A DNA stretch of 64,000 bases from JACDAN01 sp036554945 (GTDB taxonomy: Bacteria; Actinomycetota; Thermoleophilia; Gaiellales; Gaiellaceae): NCBI GenBank assembly GCA_036554945.1, contig DATBMH010000044.1, positions 8,877 through 72,876 of the forward strand. The letters run 5' to 3'. Below the pieces are notes generated by a model that worked only from the letters and a program-made list of their open reading frames with translations, made no database searches and was not told the DNA's origin. Of this stretch, positions 60,849 through 64,000 are shown piece after piece (the stretch's first letter is position 1; every line of letters starts with the position of its first letter). Position numbers and translations under genes: made by a program.

Positions 60849-61418
60849 GTGACCAAGACGATTCGACTCGGAGTTCTCACGCTCGTCGCGCTCGTCGCGC
60901 TCGGGCTTGTGAGCGCCGCCGTCGCCCACCGCGTCGTCGTCATCAAGGGCACGAAGAACGGCGAGACGCTGACCGGCACGGCCGGCAGCGACCGGATTCA
61001 CGCACGCGGCGGGAACGACGTCGTCAACGCCGGCGAGGGCAACGACCGCGCCTTCGGCGGGTGGGGCGCCGACACCATGAACGGCGAGGGCGGGAACGAC
61101 CGCATGCGCGGCGGCCCCGGCCCCGACACGCTCAACGGCGGCGAGGGCAACGACGTCCTCCGCGGCCGCTGGGGCAACGACACCGTGAACGGTGACAACG
61201 GCAACGACATCATCTGGGTCGGCCGAGGCGCCGACGTCCAGAACGGCGGTGAGGGTGACGACAAGCTGCACGCCCTCGCGCGGGATCGCATGGTCGACAC
61301 GATCGACTGCGGCCCCGGCAACGACGTCGTCTGGCTCAATGCCCGCGAGTCCGACACGCACGTGAACTGCGAGACCGTGAAGACCGTCCGGACCTCGCAC
61401 CCCGACGACGGGGAGTAA
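60849..61418 (+). CDS. Secreted protein with RTX/hemolysin-type calcium-binding repeats
   Basis: The 189-residue protein has a signal peptide (LVALVALGLVSAAVA) and about six nine-residue repeats of GGxGxDxx type between 45 and 135 (GGNDVVN, GEGNDRAFGGWGADTMNG, GGNDRMRGGPGPDTLNG). They would bind calcium in a parallel beta roll. Two Cys near the end may pair. The GTG is preceded by a strong AAGGAGG SD eight bases upstream. A clear terminator follows at 61453. Confidence 0.88.
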   Translation: MTKTIRLGVLTLVALVALGLVSAAVAHRVVVIKGTKNGETLTGTAGSDRIHARGGNDVVNAGEGNDRAFGGWGADTMNGEGGNDRMRGGPGPDTLNGGEGNDVLRGRWGNDTVNGDNGNDIIWVGRGADVQNGGEGDDKLHALARDRMVDTIDCGPGNDVVWLNARESDTHVNCETVKTVRTSHPDDGE

Positions 61419-61452
61419 CACCAGCCTTACCTCTCATCCCTCTCTCCACGCT

Positions 61453-61480
61453 ACGAAGCCCGCTCTTAGGCGGGCTTCGT
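61453..61480 (+). terminator. Intrinsic terminator after the RTX-like gene
   Basis: ACGAAGCCCGC at 61453-61463 pairs with GCGGGCTTCGT at 61470-61480, an 11-bp perfect stem with a six-base loop, followed by GGTTTATT. It lies 35 bases past the stop. Confidence 0.85.
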
Positions 61481-61494
61481 GGTTTATTGGACGG

Positions 61495-61956
61495 GTGGCG
61501 GAGCTCCGCAGCGGGACGGTCATGCTCGACCTCGCGACGACCGCGTCGGTCGCCGGAACCCTGTTCCAGGAGTACATGGCCGGGATGCCGGCCGGGGACG
61601 ACTTCGCCACCTACTCGCTGCTCGTCGTCTTCGGCGAGTCGAGCCCGACGACGTTCTCCGAGCGGATGGGCATGCCGCTCACCACGGCGTCCGACCGGCT
61701 CAACCGGCTGGTGACGAAGGGCCACGCGGAGCGCGTCCGCAACCCGATGGACGCGCGCTCCTTCCTCTTCCGGCTGACCGACGAGGGCTGGGCGGCGTTT
61801 CGCGAGGCGCAGCCGAAGTTCGTCGAGCTGATGGACCACCTGACCGAGCGACTCGAGATGCCGCAGGAGGAGATCCGGGTGGCGCTCCAGGCGCTCGAGC
61901 GCGCGATGCGGGAGCAGCTGGCCGACCTTAACGAGAAAAAAACTCCGGCTCCGTAG
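61495..61956 (+). CDS. MarR-family transcriptional regulator
   Basis: The 153-residue protein has a winged helix at about 45-110 (TTFSERMGMPLTTASDRLNRLVTKGHAERVRNPMDARSFLFRLTDEG) between dimerisation helices, as in MarR. No exporter follows directly; the next gene encodes a propeller lipoprotein with its own -10 box. GTG 61495 begins 14 bases after the terminator. Confidence 0.82.
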   Translation: MAELRSGTVMLDLATTASVAGTLFQEYMAGMPAGDDFATYSLLVVFGESSPTTFSERMGMPLTTASDRLNRLVTKGHAERVRNPMDARSFLFRLTDEGWAAFREAQPKFVELMDHLTERLEMPQEEIRVALQALERAMREQLADLNEKKTPAP

Positions 61957-61976
61957 CTTTTCCTCCGGCGCCGGAG

Positions 61977-61982
61977 TATCGT
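61977..61982 (+). promoter_or_regulatory. -10 hexamer TATCGT, leaderless start of lipoprotein gene
   Basis: TATCGT ends seven bases before the ATG at 61990 and no SD sequence is present. It rules out GTG 61981, which lies inside the hexamer. Confidence 0.5.
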
Positions 61983-61989
61983 GCCGGGC

Positions 61990-62907
61990 ATGCTCAAGCC
62001 CGCAGTCGCCATCATCGCGTCCGCCCTGCTCGTCTCGTGCGCGCAGGGCGCGACGCGCGCCACGGAGCTCGTCGCGAAGATCGAGATCGGCCGGGGCGCG
62101 TGCTCGGCAACCTTCACCGAGGGCGCGGTCTGGGCGACCGTGTTCCAGACGAACGAGGTCGTCCGCATCGATCCCGCCACGAACACGGTCACGAACCGGA
62201 TCCCCGTCGACGGCGGGCCGTGCGGGATCACCGCCGGCGCGGGCGCGGTCTGGCTGATGACGAACACGGGGAGCACCGTCCAGCGAATCGACCCCGCCAC
62301 CAGCCGGGTGACCGCGACGATCGAGGTGGGCGCCGGCCCCTACGACGTGCTCTACGCGTTCGGCGCCGTGTGGGTGACGAACTATGCCGACGGCACCATC
62401 CACCGGATCAACCCGGCGACAAACCGGGTCGTCCGCCGGATCCGGATCATCGGCGCGCCGGCAGGGCTCGCGGCGACGACCTCGGCGCTCTGGGTCGGCG
62501 ACGCCTCGGGCAGGACGATCGTGCGGATCAACCCGCGGACGAACCGGGTGGTCCGGCGCGTCAACACCGGCGGCCTCTCGCCCGAGTGGCTCGCGTCGCG
62601 GGGGCGGTTCGTGTGGGCGTCGAACAGGCTGAGTGGGTCGGTCGCCAAGATCGACGAGCGGAAGAGGCGCCGGGTCGCCCTGATCAAGCGCGTCGGCCGC
62701 TGGCCGGTCGACGGCGGGATCGTCGCAGGCAGCCTCTGGGTGCCGAACCAGCAGAGCGGCACGGTGGTGCGCATCGACCTGACCCGCAACCGCATCGTCG
62801 AGTCGGTGCGCGTTGGCTCAGGGCCCTTCGTCGTGCCGGATCACGCGAGCGAGATCTGGGTCGCGAGCTTCGGCGGCTCCGACATCTGGCGCCTGCGGGT
62901 TAGCTAG
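61990..62907 (+). CDS. Beta-propeller lipoprotein (YVTN/NHL-like repeats)
   Basis: The 305-residue protein has a lipoprotein signal with lipobox LVSC (Cys17). Six to seven blades of about 42 residues follow, each with a VWVT-type strand and a VxRIDPATNxV turn (VRIDPATNTV, QRIDPATSRV, HRINPATNRV, VRINPRTNRV). It is probably a surface-anchored binding protein. No catalytic residues are apparent. The end overlaps the convergent NTF2-like gene by four bases. Confidence 0.85.
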   Translation: MLKPAVAIIASALLVSCAQGATRATELVAKIEIGRGACSATFTEGAVWATVFQTNEVVRIDPATNTVTNRIPVDGGPCGITAGAGAVWLMTNTGSTVQRIDPATSRVTATIEVGAGPYDVLYAFGAVWVTNYADGTIHRINPATNRVVRRIRIIGAPAGLAATTSALWVGDASGRTIVRINPRTNRVVRRVNTGGLSPEWLASRGRFVWASNRLSGSVAKIDERKRRRVALIKRVGRWPVDGGIVAGSLWVPNQQSGTVVRIDLTRNRIVESVRVGSGPFVVPDHASEIWVASFGGSDIWRLRVS

Positions 62908-63290
62908 GTCCCCCAGCCGTCGTGCGGCTCGAGCCGCTCCTCGGCGACCATCCACGCCTCGCGGAGCTCCTCGCACCGGCCGTCCGTCGCGAAGCGAAGG
63001 AAGAGGATCCCCGGAAGGGTGATCTCGCCGTCGTCGTCGCGCATCGTGGCCCACCACTCGACCGACGTCCGGTTCCCCTCGATGATCGGCCGGCCGATGC
63101 GGACGCTGACGTCCCGCTGGCCCGTTGTCGCGTTCGTCCAGTACTCGTGGATGCCCTGGTGGCCGAGATGCGGCTCCCTGAACGGGCTCGAGCGGTAGAC
63201 GGCGTCCTCGGTGAAGAGCGCCGCGGCGGCTTCCGGGTCAGCCTGCTCCCATGCGATGCGGTAGCGCTCCAACCACTCGCCTACCTCCAT
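62904..63290 (-). CDS. SnoaL-like / NTF2-fold protein
   Basis: The 128-residue protein shows the NTF2-like pattern: VGEWLERYRIAWEQADPEAAAALFTEDAVYRSSPFREPHLGHQGIHEYW, then SVEWWATMRDDDGEITLPGILFLRF and LREAWMV. It would form a small cone-shaped pocket, and the ligand is unknown. ATG 63290 is fixed by a -10 box seven bases upstream. Confidence 0.82.
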   Translation of the reverse strand: MEVGEWLERYRIAWEQADPEAAAALFTEDAVYRSSPFREPHLGHQGIHEYWTNATTGQRDVSVRIGRPIIEGNRTSVEWWATMRDDDGEITLPGILFLRFATDGRCEELREAWMVAEERLEPHDGWGT

Positions 63291-63297
63291 TTGGGCG

Positions 63298-63303
63298 AGT
63301 CTA
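63298..63303 (-). promoter_or_regulatory. -10 hexamer TAGACT, leaderless start of NTF2-like gene
   Basis: On the minus strand TAGACT ends seven bases before the ATG at 63290, with no SD sequence. Confidence 0.5.
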
Positions 63304-63511
63304 GGGCCGTTCCCCTGCGCGAGGGATTCTCGGCCCGTTCGGAGCGTCCGATGTTTCGGGCGTAGGACAACCCACCAGGCGGACGCGGCCACGCCGAGGA
63401 GTTCACGGAGGTTCAGGCGTGAGCAAGCCGATCGCCAAGCCGAAGCAGACCTACCTCGCCGCTGGACAGCGCCGACCGAGCTCTGCTCAGCGACGAGAGG
63501 AGGTGAGCGAA

Positions 63512-63685
63512 GTGTCGAAGCGTTACCACAAGCTTGTCGCGCTGAAGAGGCGCGAGGACGGCCAGACGATGGCCGAGTATGGCGTCGTGCTGGCCGTAAT
63601 CACGATCGCCGTGTTCGGAGCCCTGACCCTGCTGTCCGGGAACATCGAGGGCGCGGTCACCCGCGTCGCCGGCTTCATCTCCTAG
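63512..63685 (+). CDS. Flp/Fap-type pilin
   Basis: The 57-residue prepilin has a basic leader (KRYHKLVALKRREDG), a class III/IVb-like processing site GQTMAEYGV with the conserved Glu five residues into the mature chain, and one long hydrophobic helix (VVLAVITIAVFGALTLL). GTG 63512 is preceded by an excellent GAGAGGAGG Shine-Dalgarno. A GTG at 63419 in frame also exists but gives an unusual 31-residue extension. Other tad/pil genes must lie elsewhere or beyond the window. Confidence 0.85.
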   Translation: MSKRYHKLVALKRREDGQTMAEYGVVLAVITIAVFGALTLLSGNIEGAVTRVAGFIS

Positions 63686-63704
63686 TAAGTCGATCGCTCA
63701 GCAA

Positions 63705-63739
63705 GTCGAAGCCCGCCACGACCCCTGGCGGGCTTCGAC
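63705..63739 (+). terminator. Intrinsic terminator after the pilin gene
   Basis: GTCGAAGCCCGCCA at 63705-63718 pairs perfectly with TGGCGGGCTTCGAC at 63726-63739, a 14-bp stem with a seven-base loop, followed by ATTACT. It lies 19 bases past the pilin stop, as expected for a highly expressed short gene. Confidence 0.85.
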
Positions 63740-63803
63740 ATTACTGCGTTCGCCGCCATGCCCCATGAGGGGACGACCGCCCGTCTCTGCGAGAGTGGGG
63801 AGG

Positions 63804-64000
63804 GTGAACCAGGAGAGGTTGAGCATCCACGCTGGCCGCCCGCGCTCGGGGCAGCGCTTCGAGCCGATTCACGAACAGGAACTTTCGGACGACGCGCGCA
63901 GCGCTGCGCAGACACTACCCGGAGTCCACCGGGGCCTCAGGGTCCTTCTTGAAAGTTCAGGCCCACTTGGCATTCCGGATCTGCTCGCGATCGTCGGACC
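63804..64000 (+). CDS. 5' part of an unidentified gene (runs off the window)
   Basis: An open frame starts at GTG 63804, preceded by GTGGGGAGG as possible SD, and stays open to the window end for 65 codons (NQERLSIHAGRPRSG..., ending GPLGIPDLLAIVG). The final segment looks like a helix-turn of a globular domain. No family is recognised. TTG 63819 is an alternative start. Confidence 0.4.
   Translation, partial: MNQERLSIHAGRPRSGQRFEPIHEQELSDDARSAAQTLPGVHRGLRVLLESSGPLGIPDLLAIVG

Overview
The window is about 70% G+C chromosomal DNA. Gene content and style (paired NarL-type two-component systems, a MarP-like membrane serine protease, PQQ-type sugar dehydrogenase, a fused homocysteine methyltransferase/MTHFR, many GTG starts and apparently leaderless genes) suggest a deep-branching actinobacterium, most likely Thermoleophilia (Gaiellales/Solirubrobacterales-like). 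That placement is inference: no rRNA is present, only one tRNA (tRNA-Asp at 4169-4242).

Layout. 1-735: the last 16 codons of an unidentified gene, then a gene-free stretch full of hairpins and short repeats. 736-5754: homocysteine methyltransferase/MTHFR, MarP-like protease, SnoaL-like protein, tRNA-Asp, cupin-TPR protein, nucleotidyltransferase-like protein. 5749-12447: a MocR-type regulator lacking the PLP lysine, a DUF899 protein, and an M20 peptidase/YfcC carrier/SLC13 permease operon. 12520-16261: histidine kinase and response regulator divergent from an ABC-2 exporter. 16289-22090: secreted or hypothetical proteins, GNAT, sugar dehydrogenase, NlpC/P60 hydrolase, a decayed alkaline phosphatase, an MBL hydrolase and a PAS protein. 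22130-24923: a NodIJ-like exporter followed by an AlkZ-like HTH_42 protein. 24969-27321: fibronectin-type III secreted protein, ECF sigma factor with NTF2-like tail, small cupin. 27335-34538: MMPL exporter, SHOCT protein, kinase/regulator, DrrAB-type exporter, atypical response regulator, TetR. 34578-36171: SGNH hydrolase, heme-protein candidate and cytochrome c.

36175-47191 is the most coherent system: an amino-sugar/peptidoglycan-recycling regulon. A sugar ABC importer (binding protein, two permeases, NagZ-like GH3) and its separate ATPase plus GntR regulator face a divergent murQ-nagA-SIS deaminase operon. Four TGGTATnnACCA-type operators lie in the two control regions, and most junctions are 4-nt GTGA overlaps. 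In the model, imported or recycled MurNAc/GlcNAc units are cleaved by the GH3 enzyme and routed through MurQ, NagA and the SIS isomerase/deaminase to fructose-6-phosphate. No sugar kinase is visible.

47249-64000: small basic protein, flavoprotein/cNMP-domain/EamA operon, coiled-coil protein, a 24-residue membrane peptide with a DUF6766 protein, SCO protein, MFS, MacB-like ABC pair, metallophosphoesterase, CbbX-like AAA ATPase, MarR-MFS operon, RTX-like secreted protein, a second MarR, propeller lipoprotein, NTF2-like protein, Flp pilin and the start of a gene cut by the window end.

A recurring signal is a TAnnnT hexamer 6-7 nt before the start codon of at least ten genes, with no Shine-Dalgarno sequence, as expected for leaderless mRNAs. 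Genes inside operons or with strong SD sequences lack it.
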